From: Adiantum capillus-veneris
Taxonomy: Eukaryota; Streptophyta; Polypodiopsida; Polypodiales; Pteridaceae
Assembly: GCA_014529385.2 (NCBI GenBank)
Contig: CM043952.1
Location: 56,835,619-56,899,618 of the forward strand
Reading direction: 5' to 3'
DNA: 64,000 bases
The notes below the pieces were generated by a model. That model was not told where the DNA came from, ran no database searches, and saw only the letters and a list, made by a program, of their open reading frames with translations. Each line of letters starts with the position of its first letter. The stretch's first letter is position 1. Made by a program: the position numbers and the translations under genes. Of the stretch, positions 46,922-59,369 are shown one piece after another.

Positions 46922-47564
46922 CCCTCAGTAACCTTACAACAGACTTATCCCTCGACCAAGGCAGTAGGCCACTCCCAGCTCATCCACATTGAGAGCCACA
47001 CCAAATTGCGGTTTGGTAGCGTTGTTGGCGCGGATTCTGTTTTGGGTGACACCGGAGGATTGGCGGCAGGAGATACAGGCAAGACGGCGCAGACAGATTG
47101 GTCTAGCCTTTCCTATTCTCAAAGGATCTTCACAACGCAGACTTCTCAATCTCGCTTCCCTACTTCTACAGGACGATCACGATGAAGAAAACTTGGTTTG
47201 ACCACACCTCTTCTCAGAGGCCCTTCACAGCGCAGACTATTGAGTCTGGCTTTCCCCTCATCTTGGACTACCCTACCTACTGACAGGACACCATCGGTGA
47301 CTGTTGCAACTTACGGTAGCTTCTACAATGCAGACTGTTTAGTCTGGTTCTCCTTTATTCGGAGGAGTTTACAGTGCAGATTGCTACAATTGGCCTTCTT
47401 GGAGTTTTACACAGCTCAACCACCTGGCCACACTGGGTTGCACGTTCATGCATTGACACGCTTCTGATCATTCTCATGACGGTTCCTGGGCTTCTCCTGT
47501 CACGTGCGCACTTCACTTAGGCTACGTAGATATGCTTCTGCCATAGTCTAGCATGAGTCTTAGC
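46922..47564. other. Degenerate short repeats, no gene
   Basis: Four diverged copies of a block of roughly 45 bp (ttcacaacgcagact..ctcaatctcgctt-like) lie at about 47120, 47210, 47315 and 47365. Confidence 0.5.
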
Positions 47565-48146
47565 TTAGGACTGAGCATGGCACCTTTGTGAGCCTCTAGC
47601 AAGACGTGCATGTCTAGGCCCTACCACATTTTGAAGACCACGCACATACTGAATAACCATGTGAAAATTTGCCAAAAATTCAACCCATCTTCCTTGACGA
47701 GGATTCATCACTGGTTGAGTAAAAATATACGTCAAAAATTGATGATCTGTTTTAACCACTGAATCTGCGCCAAGAAGGTAATGTTTCCAAGTGCGGTAAG
47801 CATGTATGATAGCCAAAAATTCCTTATCATATATTGGGTATCGCATCTGAATTGCTGAAAATTTTCGACTGTCAAAAGCAATGACACAATCATTTTGCAT
47901 GAGAGCGCCACTTGATGCTTGATCAGAAGCATCGGTCATCACATCAAATGGTTGAGTAGGATCTGCAATTGCTAAGACAGGAGTTGTCGTCAAAGCATGC
48001 TTAAGATCATTGAAAGACTTATCTGCTTCAGGAGTCCAATGTAGATTATCCTTCTTTGTCAATTCCGTCAGAGGAGAAGCAATATCTAAGAACTTATGAA
48101 CTTTGGTGTGATAAAAATTAGCAAGACCCGATGTCACGTGACACAT
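47565..48146 (-). pseudogene. Ty3/gypsy RT C-terminus and RNase H fragment
   Basis: One open minus-strand frame of 193 codons reads GLANFYHTKVHKFLDIASPL, LHWTPEADKSFNDLKHAL, the RNase H-type VMTDASDQASSGALM, YPIYDKEFLAIIHAYRTWKH and TDHQFLTYIFTQPVMNPRQG, the RT thumb-RNase H junction of gypsy elements. It has no stop, unlike most frames here. The usual ADALSR end is altered (VVGPRHARLARG). It lies in reverse orientation to the surrounding LTR element and has no attached integrase. Confidence 0.88.
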
Positions 48147-49714
48147 TCAACCCTACGTGTCCGTGGACAAGCTACAGCATCACCAGGCTTCAGTTCAGTC
48201 AAGTCAGTCTAGAATAGGAAGTGATCTGGCACTTTTGTGAGTTTGTTCGCAGACCGTGCATGACCAATCACGTGGAGTAGATGCATATCCTCTGGTTGCA
48301 CACAGCATGATCATCAAATTTCCATCAGAACCCATCAGTAGCATTTTTACAGTGCATAGAATTTTTGACATTTTTCACTTATTATTTTAAATGACTTTTT
48401 GTTGGGAACTAGGTAGGGCAATTTTGTTAAGTTTCTATATATAGAAACCTAACGCTAGCACTTTCTGGCAGAAGAGGCAACAGGAGCACACGCTCAACAG
48501 GCAACTTCTCAGCAGAGCCCCCAAGATACCTAGCGTTTTTGGACAAGACCAACAGCCTAGCGTTTTGCATTGCAGATGAGCCGGCAGCAATAGAGGACAG
48601 ACCAGCACTAGCGTTAGTGGTTTGCACCATCAGATTCACAACGTTTTGCAGCAGGACCCATTTTCAGCCCTAGAGTTTTTGGATCAGCATACCATCCTAG
48701 CGTTTTGCAGATCTTCGCCACAAAACCAACAAGAAGACCAGCGTTTTCAGTTTTCAGCATGGATCCACAACAGGACAAGTCCCGAACCTCGCTGATCTCA
48801 CCTTCCTGCAGGCAGATCCTCGCCGCACGGTCAGTTCCCGCAAAGTTCACAGTTTCAGCCGGAAAACGCAGATTTCAGCATCTGCGTTTTCAACGCGTCG
48901 TCATTGCATCGTCGTCATCGCCATCGTCACAGACATGGAGTCAGAATTCAATAGATAAAGATTTGCAGATTTCAGCCCTTAGCATTTTCAGATTTCAGCC
49001 CGTCTCGTCGTCGTCGACATCGTCGGCAAGTCCAAGCATTGTAGAGATTTGTGCAATCAATAGTAGACCGCTCTCGCCATAGAGAATGGGGCCCTTTGAG
49101 GAGGGTTTGACAACTTTCCCGGTGTCGTATTCTCTTCTCTCTCTCTATCTCTCAGTCTCAGTACCTTCATTCACAGTGTTCACCACTTTGTTTGTGTCCA
49201 TTGCACTCTCTCACTAAAGGAACAGAAGGCTCTCCCTTCCATAAGTAAAAGGAACCCTTGAGCACAGTTCGGAGCACTCATCTTGAGCAAAGTTCAACAT
49301 TCACTTCCATCGCACGAACTGCCTGTTTGCCTTTGTCCTTTATAGGAGGTGGACAGTGTTCTGAATCTGTACATGACTCCATATTTGAATTTTGTCGTAT
49401 ATTTGAAGGGTTTGGACACTTCGGGCATTCACACCACCTGTGTGGAACACCAAAAATTGTGCACAATCCTGTGCGGTTGGGCTGAGAGGTGGAGGAAGCC
49501 GAGGAAGAGGCTTGTTGCTCTGCTGAACCATTATGACGATCGTTACGTCGACGGTCGAACCGAAACTGTCGTCAATTTCGCTTTTTTAGAGTCTCATTCC
49601 TCAAGCCCTGAATGAAGAGAACTGATAATCTGGCAACTCTCTCACAGCAAACAAAGCTTCAAACAAAACTTTCTCAAACAAAGTTCAAAAGTATCTAACT
49701 ATAAAACAACTAGA
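48147..49714. other. Leader-like DNA with repeated gcgtttt motifs
   Basis: No coding domain. Between about 48510 and 48900 the words agcgtttt or gcgttttgcag recur every 30-60 bp. A palindromic TATA-like site lies at 48431-48448. It may be the LTR/leader of a gypsy element, but no LTR pair was found. Confidence 0.4.
48431..48448. promoter_or_regulatory. 18-bp palindromic TATA-like site
   Basis: gtttctatatatagaaac is a perfect palindrome with a core TATATA, placed about 20 bp before the gcgtttt-rich leader. Confidence 0.4.
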
Positions 49715-50100
49715 GAGTTCATTTAGGGTTTTGTTCAGACAATCGAACTTTGAGGACGACTGGCTTGCCCTTCTACATCATGGTGATGGTTCGGTACTGA
49801 ACCTGGAGAGTCGCATCATTCTTGTCATACAAAGGCATGCCTAATAGAACGTCACAATTGCCCAACTTCATGATGTGGAGATCGACTTTTCCATGATAAT
49901 CTTGAATAGTCACTGGAAGAGCACCAATGAGCGGTACAACTTTCTGAGTTTGCCCCGTGAGTTTGCCTCGTGGCTAGCTCAGCTTCAATTTCTCCACCCT
50001 CTGCATCATAATCAAAGTGAATTTGCTTTAAGAATCCTGGATGGATGAAGTTCTCTGTAGCTCCGGGGTCAAAGAAAATAAGGGCTTTGAAGCCATTGAC
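49715..50100 (-). repeat. Inverted repeat, left arm (gypsy protease segment)
   Basis: The reverse complement of this arm matches 51149-51510 at roughly nine of ten positions. It carries a 14-bp internal duplication of gcaaactca-type sequence that shifts the reading frame. Confidence 0.9.
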
Positions 50101-51120
50101 TTTGCCATATACTCTGCACAATTCATTTGTACTTTCAAGACGTATGCCATAGATGTCAGGTACTAATCCAATAGCCGGTTTAGCTCATTTGGCTGGAGAT
50201 GGTCCTGGGTTTCTGTCGACCGTTGACGCGAGAATCGGCTCCGCGGGTCCGTCAATGCGTTGGGGACAACCAAAATAGTTATGTCCTGTTTGAAAGCATC
50301 CAAAACATCAGCATTCTTGTAGTAAGGTGTCTTGTTGTTGAGGTGTCAAATGAGGCCTTTGTGGTTGACTTTCACGACACACTCGAGAATTTGTTCTTTG
50401 CTAGCGAGAGTTGTGGTTAGTGGTCAGAGATTCTTCTGTGGTAAACTCTAGCTTTCCCTTCATCAGTTTGTAGCCGACTAAAGCATGGTCCATAAGTTCT
50501 TGCATGGTGGAGACTTGCTTGGAGAGACAATATTCCTGCAATGGTGATGGTAGTCCAATGGTGTATCGCTCGCATTGGGCCTCCAAGGGAACAGATATAA
50601 AGGACACCGGAAGGTACACGTCGAGAAACCTTTGGTTATATGTGCCCATGCTGGCAAGCATTTCCAAGTTGCCCGACTCTGCCAAAATCCGGACTTCAAA
50701 CATAGAAGGCATGTAACTACATGCAAAAACTGTCTTGAAAGCTTGCCACGTCCTTGGAGCATGTAGTTGTGTCGCGATTGAACTCCACCATCGCATAGCA
50801 TTATCTTTAAGAAATCCCGATGCTCCAGAAATCTTGGATTCTTCTGTATAGTTCCCTAAAGCATAGATGTTGTCGAATTGCTGTAGGAACTGCAATGCTT
50901 TCTTGCGATCTTTCACCCCGAAAAAAGCGAAAAATTTAACTGTCGTACCGCCATCTTTGAAATCTTTGGGTTGGTTACGCGCATATCCCGGGTATAGATA
51001 ATAAGGGTATCCATATGGGCTCCAACCATTGTGACTTGGTCGCGGTGGTGGTGGTGGAGGGGGGGGCAATGGCAGCGGCAAAGGCGGTTGCATTGGATCA
51101 AGGTCAGATGGCTGCACCAT
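49740..51120 (-). pseudogene. Ty3/gypsy gag and protease, minus strand
   Basis: The most credible start is the ATG near 51120 (MVQPSDLDPMQPPLPLPLPP); open frame further upstream is antisense to the right repeat arm. Gag has a proline run (nine prolines near 51060), then KFFAFFGVKDRKKALQFLQQ, FLKDNAMRWWSSIATQLHAP and TWQAFKTVFACSYMP. A TAG at 50398-50400 ends the open frame, which otherwise continues in frame to a CCHC knuckle (CFGCFQTGHNYFGC, near 50300) and the protease GFKALIFFDPGATENFIHPG (about 50095). The active-site triad reads DPG. A frameshift near 49960 ends similarity. Confidence 0.85.
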
Positions 51121-51148
51121 GTTCCTGAAAACTGCAAAGCCAGTGGCT

Positions 51149-51540
51149 TCAAAGCCCTTATTTCCTTTGACCCCGGAGCTATAGAGAACTTCATCCATCC
51201 AGAATTCTCAAAGCAGATGCACTTTGATTATGATGCAGAGGGTGGAGAAATTGAAGCTGAGCCAGCCACAGGGCAAACTCAGAAAGTAGTACCGCTCATT
51301 GGTGCTCTTCCAGTGACTATTCAAGAATATCATGGAAAAGCTGATTTCCACATCATGAAGTTGGGCAATTGCGACGTTCTCTTGGGCATGCCTTGGCACG
51401 ACAAGAATGATGCGACTCTCCACGTTCGCAACCGAACCATCAACGTGATGCAGAAGGACAAGCCAATCGTCCTCAAAGTTCAGTTGTCCGAACAAAACCT
51501 CGAACGAACTCTCTCTACTTGTTTTTTTCTTTATAGCTAG
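51149..51540 (+). pseudogene. Gypsy protease segment, plus strand (inverted copy)
   Basis: SGFKALISFDPGAIENFIHP, then FDYDAEGGEIEAEPATGQ, PLIGALPVTIQEYHGK and LGNCDVLLGMPWHDKNDA run in one open frame to TAG at 51538-51540. This copy lacks the frameshift of the minus-strand one, so it better shows the protease domain. The same DNA is the right arm of the inverted repeat. Confidence 0.85.
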
Positions 51541-51750
51541 ACAATATTGTTTGAAAATTTGTTTGAAATGGATGGTATCTGTTTTGAACTTGTTTTGGTG
51601 CCGATTTGAAATGTTTGACTCTGGTTTTAATATCGGTTTCAATGATTGGTGATTTTACTCGAGGGTGGAGTAGTGAGAAATGATGATTGAAAAGTGTTGT
51701 TTTTACTCATGGCTCGGATCCTTGTGGTTATTTTACAGGGTGAGTATTGT

Positions 51751-51975
51751 TATTGTAACTCCCGGGCCGGACCTGGATGGTTATGCGGAAGAAGTCTAAG
51801 CAGTGGTTACTCTCAACACCTCCAAACGACGCAGGCTGCGGTCTAGGGGGCGTTTGGTTGTAAAAGGCCTCTATATCCCCCGGCCCAGACCTTTTTAGGT
51901 TATGCGGGAGGAGTGATGAGGGAGTCGTTGAATATCTCCCGGCCCGGACCTTGTTAGGTTATACGGGAGGAGTGT
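51751..51975. repeat. Three diverged repeats rich in cccgg..ccgg
   Basis: ctcccgggccggacc, ccccggcccagacc and ctcccggcccggacc each precede ggttat.cgg(g)aggagt-like sequence, at about 51756, 51877 and 51931. Confidence 0.8.
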
Positions 51976-52575
51976 TCATTGGTGGCTTTATGTTTCTATG
52001 GCTTGTAACATGCATATGTAGCATTTGTGTTGCATTGTGATGTGCCAACCACTGAATATTCCTAATTGGATGAGATTGCCCGGGTATGTAATTTTAGTGC
52101 ATCAAGACACCCGTGGAAGATCAGTACGGTCTGGGTGTAATGGCTACGCCGGAATATCGAGAGTTCCGATCAGGACGAAAGGAGAAGCTAACTCCTTGAT
52201 CAAAAGAGCCGAAAGAAGAAGCTAGCTCCTTAACAAAAAGAGCAAACTGATTGTCCCTCGGAAATTTTTGAGCTAACTTGAGTTGTTTTGCAAATATGTT
52301 CTAATCGCCAACGATTACTCTCTTTTAAGGACAGATGTCACAAACTACAGACGTGTCAAAGCGCTAGAGAAGGGAGCCAACTTGCAGATGCTGGCCGAGG
52401 GGCCTAAAACCTAAGAAGAGCAAGTAGCAGAAGAAGAAGTCCTCCCAACTTATGGGGACCCCGTCCTATGGGGCCCCAAGCACATAAAGGAAATAAAGCA
52501 AGACCCAAACACACACACAAGATTGCGTAGCTGCTGATGACGTGGCAGATTTCCGAAAATCGTGTTGGTAGATGA
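51976..52575. other. No gene; left flank of the LTR array
   Basis: No coding signal. acgtggcag at 52540 resembles the LTR start that follows. Confidence 0.45.
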
Positions 52576-54132
52576 TGTCACGAGGACGTGGCTGCTGTTA
52601 ACTATGTCACGAGGACGTGGCAACTGCTAACTTTAGTTGTTCGTTTCTTTACAATGGGGTTTGTTTTATTTTTGAGACCCTCTTGAGTCTTTCTGAAGTT
52701 GCAAATGGTCGGACATTGTATGGCCAATGTGAACGGTAGTTTCACCCGCAGACGGGAAGTTGGTCGGCACTGGAATTCCTATAGTAAAAGGATGTTTAGG
52801 CTCAGTGCAAGATCATGTAGGTCCCCCCGTCGCACTCAGCAAGTTGGTGGATACTAGGAAGTGAACTCAATAAAGGCATAAAGTCAAGGTGGGACTACCA
52901 ATAGAAAGTATTCAACAGTTGGGCCACATTGCACTTTTGGATGCGGTCCCAATGAGGATAGATGGTGAGATGACCAGTGGGAGCCCAACGAAAGCATCTC
53001 CTAAAAATTAGGAAGCTACTATTTTGGGCCGTGAAATGTGTTCGCATCATTACCTCCGATATGACAAGGGGCACATTTTATTACTTTGTTGCAAAGTCAA
53101 TTGATGCACCAGTTGAGAGATTTTCAAGCAGGAAGCCCAATGCCGGAAAATTGCATGCATGAGTGCCAAGTGGCACTTTTTGGCCATTTTACCAAGTTTG
53201 GGAGAATAGAACTCGTAACTGACTTTTTGGAGCAGTTTTGGAGGCTGATACTCTGATTTTCAGCCATTTCACTCCATTTTTAAGATTCCCATGACTTTAT
53301 CTAGGACTACGGAGCTCATTTTCAGCATTGAAAGGCATCAGATGCGTGTTAACAGGGCTGTTTTTCTGCCTTTTCAACGACACGCAGGTTTTGACAGCCA
53401 TGGAAATCTTTCCCTTTTGCATCTATTTGTTCACAGATGCTTTACAAGTCAAGGGCAGAAGAGGGGACGCTCGATTTATGCTGGGGGGATTCTTCATTGA
53501 GAACCTACTCACAGGTTAAGAGCTATATAGTGCTTTCTTTCCGTCTCATGTACAGTGTGGTGCTAGGAGTGATGCCCTACACGCTACACACTGCTCTCTC
53601 TATCTCTCCCCTACGTGCAGTTATGTGCTGCCCCACAAAAAGGCTCTTCATTTGATTGATGTACAGCTGTGTGGGTTCATGCTTTTGTGTTGAGGCAAGA
53701 GCCTCCCTGAACAGGAACAGGGGTAGCTAGCTGCTACTCCAAAGCAGGCATCGGTGAGGGTCATAACCTCACCGTACAGGTGAAAATTCAGCGTTGTGTA
53801 TGCGCAGAAAAATTGACTGTTTTCCAGCCATACGGACGCCAGAACCCTTGGGAATCGTGCCCACTGGCAGAGGACAGCTAGGGGACTGTTTGGGACTGAA
53901 AGCAAGGCAAAAACCAGTAAATACAGGGAGCTGAATTTACTGTTTTTGGACAGGAATTAGAGGGTTTACGTTAGTGCAAGTGAGATCTAGCAGGGGAATT
54001 GATTTCACGCAAGTTTTGGGGTTGTTTTGGCCAAATCAGGTAGTATCTAGCGGGATACAGGTAAAGGATTACCAGGACTCTATTTTGTAATTTACCCTCT
54101 CAAAGAATAAAGAAATACCGAGAGGGGCGCCA
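52576..54132 (+). repeat. Array LTR 1 (1557 bp, leftmost)
   Basis: It starts TGTCACGAGGACGTGGC without a preceding purine tract, so it is the left boundary of the array. A near-copy of its first 17 bases repeats at 52606. It ends gggcgcca before attttggggcc. Confidence 0.75.
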
Positions 54133-54960
54133 ATTTTGGGGCCTACACGTTGTCGGCATCTACTCGGGGCATTCTAGCTTCCGAGCCGTGTGTGTATTCA
54201 AGTGTCAATTCCCGTCGCAAGTTTCCTTTGCAAAGTGCTCTGTGTGTGTCTAAAGTAAAGAATTTCGGGTGAAAGCCAAAGCCTACCGCCCCACGGGCCG
54301 GTTTCATAGTTCCATTGCCGGGATATGAATCACTTTTTCCTCAAGAAGTGAGCCTCGGTTGTTTTGGGTAAAGACACAAAGTACAGGAACTTGGAAATAC
54401 ACTATGACTGACATGATGAATGAATCAAGGAAGAGGGTTTCTCCTCACAGCACAGACAGGAAATTCCGCATGTTCGCCCTACCAAAAAGTGGTCAAATTA
54501 GGGTTGATTTTCTGCTGGTTTTAAGGGGTTTGCAAGTATGAACCAAGATGAGATAGGGAAGGGTCTCACGGTGGTAGATTGGCCACTAGATCTCCTGCGG
54601 GAGTGATGTGAGTCTGCCAAGTGGCAAGCTGCTCGCCGATTCTTTGAGGCGATTGCTTGGATTCTTTGATGCATTGGCAAATCATCTTCAAATTTGAGGT
54701 TACTTAGTCGTGGGTAGTACGCTACAGTGTTGCGGAATTATGCTCTTTTGCAGAGGCAAGAGCCTCTTGCACAGGTAAAAAGTTAAGGGACACGTTGCAA
54801 CATGCTATGTGGTGAAGTTCAAGAACTATCTACCTATAGATGGAAAGTGGATGGAAGCGCATGAACTGTCCGAGGTCACCAAATGTATTGCAGCTTTACC
54901 TTCAAGCGTATGCAATACATGGTATGCAATCGAGGACATTTGCGATTTCAAGAGGGGGTA
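54133..54960 (+). repeat. Array internal region 1 (828 bp)
   Basis: It begins attttggggcctaca, possibly the PBS, and ends gatttcaagagggggta. Compared with regions 3 and 4 it lacks about 200 bp before the purine tract. Only short frames are open. Confidence 0.7.
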
Positions 54961-56133
<1,173 letters not shown>

Positions 56134-56532
56134 ATTTTGGGGCCTACAGGTTGTCGGCGTCTGCTCGTGGCATTCTATCTTCCGAGCCGTGTGTGTATTG
56201 AAGTGTTAATTCCCGTCGCAAGTTTCCTTTGCAAAGTGCTCAGTGTGTGTGTCTAAAGTAAAGAATTTCGGATGAAAGCCAAAGTCTACCGTCCCGCGGG
56301 CCGGTTTCATGGTTCCATTGTCGGGAGATCAATCACTTTTTCCTCAAGAAGTGAGCCTCGGTTGTTTTGGGTAAAGACACAGAGTACAAGAACTTGGAAT
56401 TACACTATGACTGACATGATGAGTGAACACCAAGGAAGAGGGTTTCTCCTCACAGCACAGACAGGAAATTCCGCATGTTCGCCCAGCCAAAAAGTGGTCA
56501 AATTAGTGTTGATTTTCTACTGCGTTTTAAGG
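56134..56532 (+). repeat. Array internal region 2, truncated
   Basis: It matches the start of the other internal regions to gcgttttaaggg at about 56532, then jumps directly to the middle of an LTR (cttcccatgactttatctag). Confidence 0.75.
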
Positions 56533-57004
56533 GCTTCCCATGACTTTATCTAGGACTAAGGAGCTCATTTTCAGCATTGGAAGGCATCAGATGCATGTTA
56601 ACAAGGCTGTTTTGCTGCATTTCCAGCGATACGCAGCTTTTGACAGGCATGGAAATCTTTCCCTTTTGCATCTATTTATTCACAGATGGTTTACAGGTCA
56701 AGGGCAGAAGAGGGGGCACTCGATTTATGCTGGGGGGATGCTTCATTGAGAAGCTGTCACAGGTTAAGAGCTATGGAGTGCTTTCTTTCCGTCTCATGTA
56801 CAGTGTGGTGCTAGGAGTGATGCCCTGCACGCTACACACTGCTCTCTCTCTCTCCCCTACGTGCAGTTATGTGATGCCTCACAAGAGGGCTATTCATTTG
56901 ACTAATGTACAGCTGTGTGGGTTCTTGCTTTTGTGTTGAGGCAAGAGCCTCCTTGAGCAGGAACAGGAGTAGCTAGCTGTTGCTAGATTGGCTTTATCTG
57001 ACAG

Positions 57005-57125
57005 GAAAATAATTCTAAATGAATTATTGGATTATAAGTGAGGGTTTTCTCACTTGGAACACCAAGAAAAATAATTCTAAATGAACTATTGGAATTTTAA
57101 GTGAGAGGGTTCTTCTCACTGGAGA
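57005..57125. repeat. Two ~61-bp tandem repeats inside the nested solo LTR
   Basis: aaaataattctaaatgaa, tattgga and aagtgag..tctcact recur with small changes starting at 57006 and 57068. Each copy can form a small hairpin (aagtgagggttttctcactt). Confidence 0.85.
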
Positions 57126-57179
57126 CATCCGAGTACAGAGTATTCCTAGTGCGTCGTTCAAAGTAATGACGGGAGCACT

Positions 57180-57425
57180 GAGAACAGGAATATCTGTAAG
57201 GCCACCAGGAACAGGTACTTCTGATGCGTCACATCGGATGGGTGACACGGAGCATCGGAAGGAAGTATCCGACCATCCGGGAACGAACATCTCTGGTGCC
57301 TCATAGGATGGGTGACATAGAGCATCGCGAAGGAGATTGTACCGTAAGTTCGGTAGGAAAGGACTAGGTGATGGGTATTCCTGATGCGTCACAAGGTGGG
57401 TGACGGGTGCATCGGAAAGGGGATA
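57180..57425. repeat. Three diverged repeats with gatgcgtcac..gggtgac..gcatcg
   Basis: The blocks occur at about 57220, 57294 and 57383. Each has two direct words, cgtcac or cctcat and gggtgaca. Confidence 0.75.
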
Positions 57426-59369
57426 TCCATAGTCGGGATGAAATTCCGAACTGTGTTAGAATTGTGCACAAGGAAAAGCAAGCACTTGAATGAAGATGGG
57501 TTCAAAGGAAACTTTGAGGAAAAACAGATGCTTTTTGAGAAAGCGAAATTGCCTTTCGGGAAAGCAGATGCTTCCCCGCGAGGAAGTCTATGTCTGCATT
57601 GCAACTATGCATGTGATTGCATCTAGGGACGCCTAGGAAGTGCTGTGAAAGCATTGTTTTTAACTTATAAGGTTTTATTGAGTTTTTGGACAAATTCATA
57701 CCATTTTTAAAGGTGACCGGCCATCCACTTAATAAGTGGGCAACCTATCATTAAATAAAGCACTATAAAACAGCCAGTGATTTTTCTCTTTTTCTCTCTT
57801 GTTCTGGTAGAATAGTGCCAAAAAATAAATTATAAAAAATAAAGGCCGCGATCTCTACGCAAGCAGCTATTCGTGCCCGTGGCTAGGAGCTATAAAAGCA
57901 TCACAGGCCCTCACTCAAGGGGGGGGATCAGTTTTCACAAGCAGGAGATGCTGCTGCAGATTTCAGCCGTAAAGAGGACGTTGCCGGTGATGCCCATGGC
58001 TGCCCCAAGTGTACCCGATGTCGCCAAGACCCAGTGCGCGAGTTCCCTCGCGAAGAAGTGGCTACGGAGCGTGTTTCCATCGCGACAAGCTGCTGTTTTT
58101 CTCTGTTTTCAGCCCATAAACGTCATAGACGGGGCTGATTTACGAGAAAGAACCCGAGAACACACCTCTTTTGTGCGTAGGATTGGAAGAGAGGATTTTC
58201 TATGTACAGATCTCTTCCAGGGAATTGCTTTTCAAGAACCGAGTTGCATTTCCAGCGTCGAGACTTTGAAGGTAACGATTTTCATGTTATGATCACTAGG
58301 TATTTGATTGCAGGTGTACTTTCTCTTCGTGAGGGAGTAGGAGCAGAGGAAGGCATGAGCCTCTGCGGGAGAAAAGCGCTCTGAGGAACTAGAGCCATAT
58401 CAGCCCAAGGGTTTCGTACCCGAGTTTGGGAAGTAGATCCACGGATCGGAGAGAGGTACTCTCTCAAGTTGTGATCCGGAAGTTGGGATTCCCAAGTAAG
58501 GACTTCGTGTCCGGGAAAGCAAAGTTGTTCTGCAGGAAGACAACTCTGGAAACAGAGTTGAAAAAGAGAGTTGCAGGGATGTCATGCCCTGAGTCTGGAA
58601 GGTGAGATCCAAAGGCGAGAACCTTGGTTCTCAAAGGAACGGAAGTTCCTTGGAAAAGGGTTTTGCCCTAGGAATCGGAAGCCGAGGCTTCCGAGACCCA
58701 TCAAGTCTTATTCTAGAACGAACGTGGTAATACGTTCGGTTCAAGTACTTGTATAGACTTCTCCTCAGTAATAAAGATACTATTACGGGGGGAGACCAGC
58801 CCATCTTCTGTTCCCAAGTACTATGTCGATCTTCTCACTCTCTATCTCTCTCTCTATCTATTTCTCTTTATATCCTCTTGCTTCAGTGATAAGTGATAAA
58901 TTCCATTTATCCGAATGTATTTTATATTGTTATGCGCTCCCGTTTGTGACACTAGCTGCTACTCCAAAGCAAGCACCGGTAAGGGTCATAACCTCACCCT
59001 ACAGGTGCAAATTCAGTGTTGTGTATGCGCAAAAAATTGACTGTTTTTCAGCCATACGGACACCAGAACCCTTGGAATCATGCCCCACTGGCAGAGGACA
59101 GCTAGGGGACTGTTTGGGGCTGACAACAGGTCAAAAACCAGTAAATACAACGAGCTGAATTTACTGTTTTTGGGCAGGAATCAGAGGGTTTACGCCACTG
59201 CAAGTGAGATCCAGCAGGGGAATTGATTTTGCTGAAGTTTTAAGACTGTTATGCTGCCGAAATTTGGCCAAATCTACTAGTATCTAGCGGGATACAAGTA
59301 AAGGATTCCCATGACTCTATTTTGTAATTTACCCTCTCAAAAAATAAAGAAATACCGATAGGGGCGCCA

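Larger units (their letters stand above)
56978..58951 (+). mobile_element. Nested solo LTR (1974 bp) with TSD ctagc
   Basis: It is bounded by TGTTGCTAGATTGG and CGTTTGTGACA, flanked by ctagc at 56973-56977 and 58952-58956, and absent from the same position in the other array LTRs. A TATA-like ctataaaac lies near 57768. Two families of internal tandem repeats lie in its first 450 bp. Orientation is inferred from the TATA-like site only. No coding sequence was recognised. Confidence 0.8.
56533..59369 (+). repeat. Array LTR 3, 5'-truncated and split by a solo LTR
   Basis: 56533-56977 and 58957-59369 are colinear with LTRs 1 and 4; the intervening 1974 bp is a nested solo LTR. Confidence 0.75.

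Noticed and set aside
51121-51198. Upstream extension of the gypsy gag frame to 51198
   Set aside because: These residues are the antisense of the plus-strand protease arm; the gag-like part starts near 51120.
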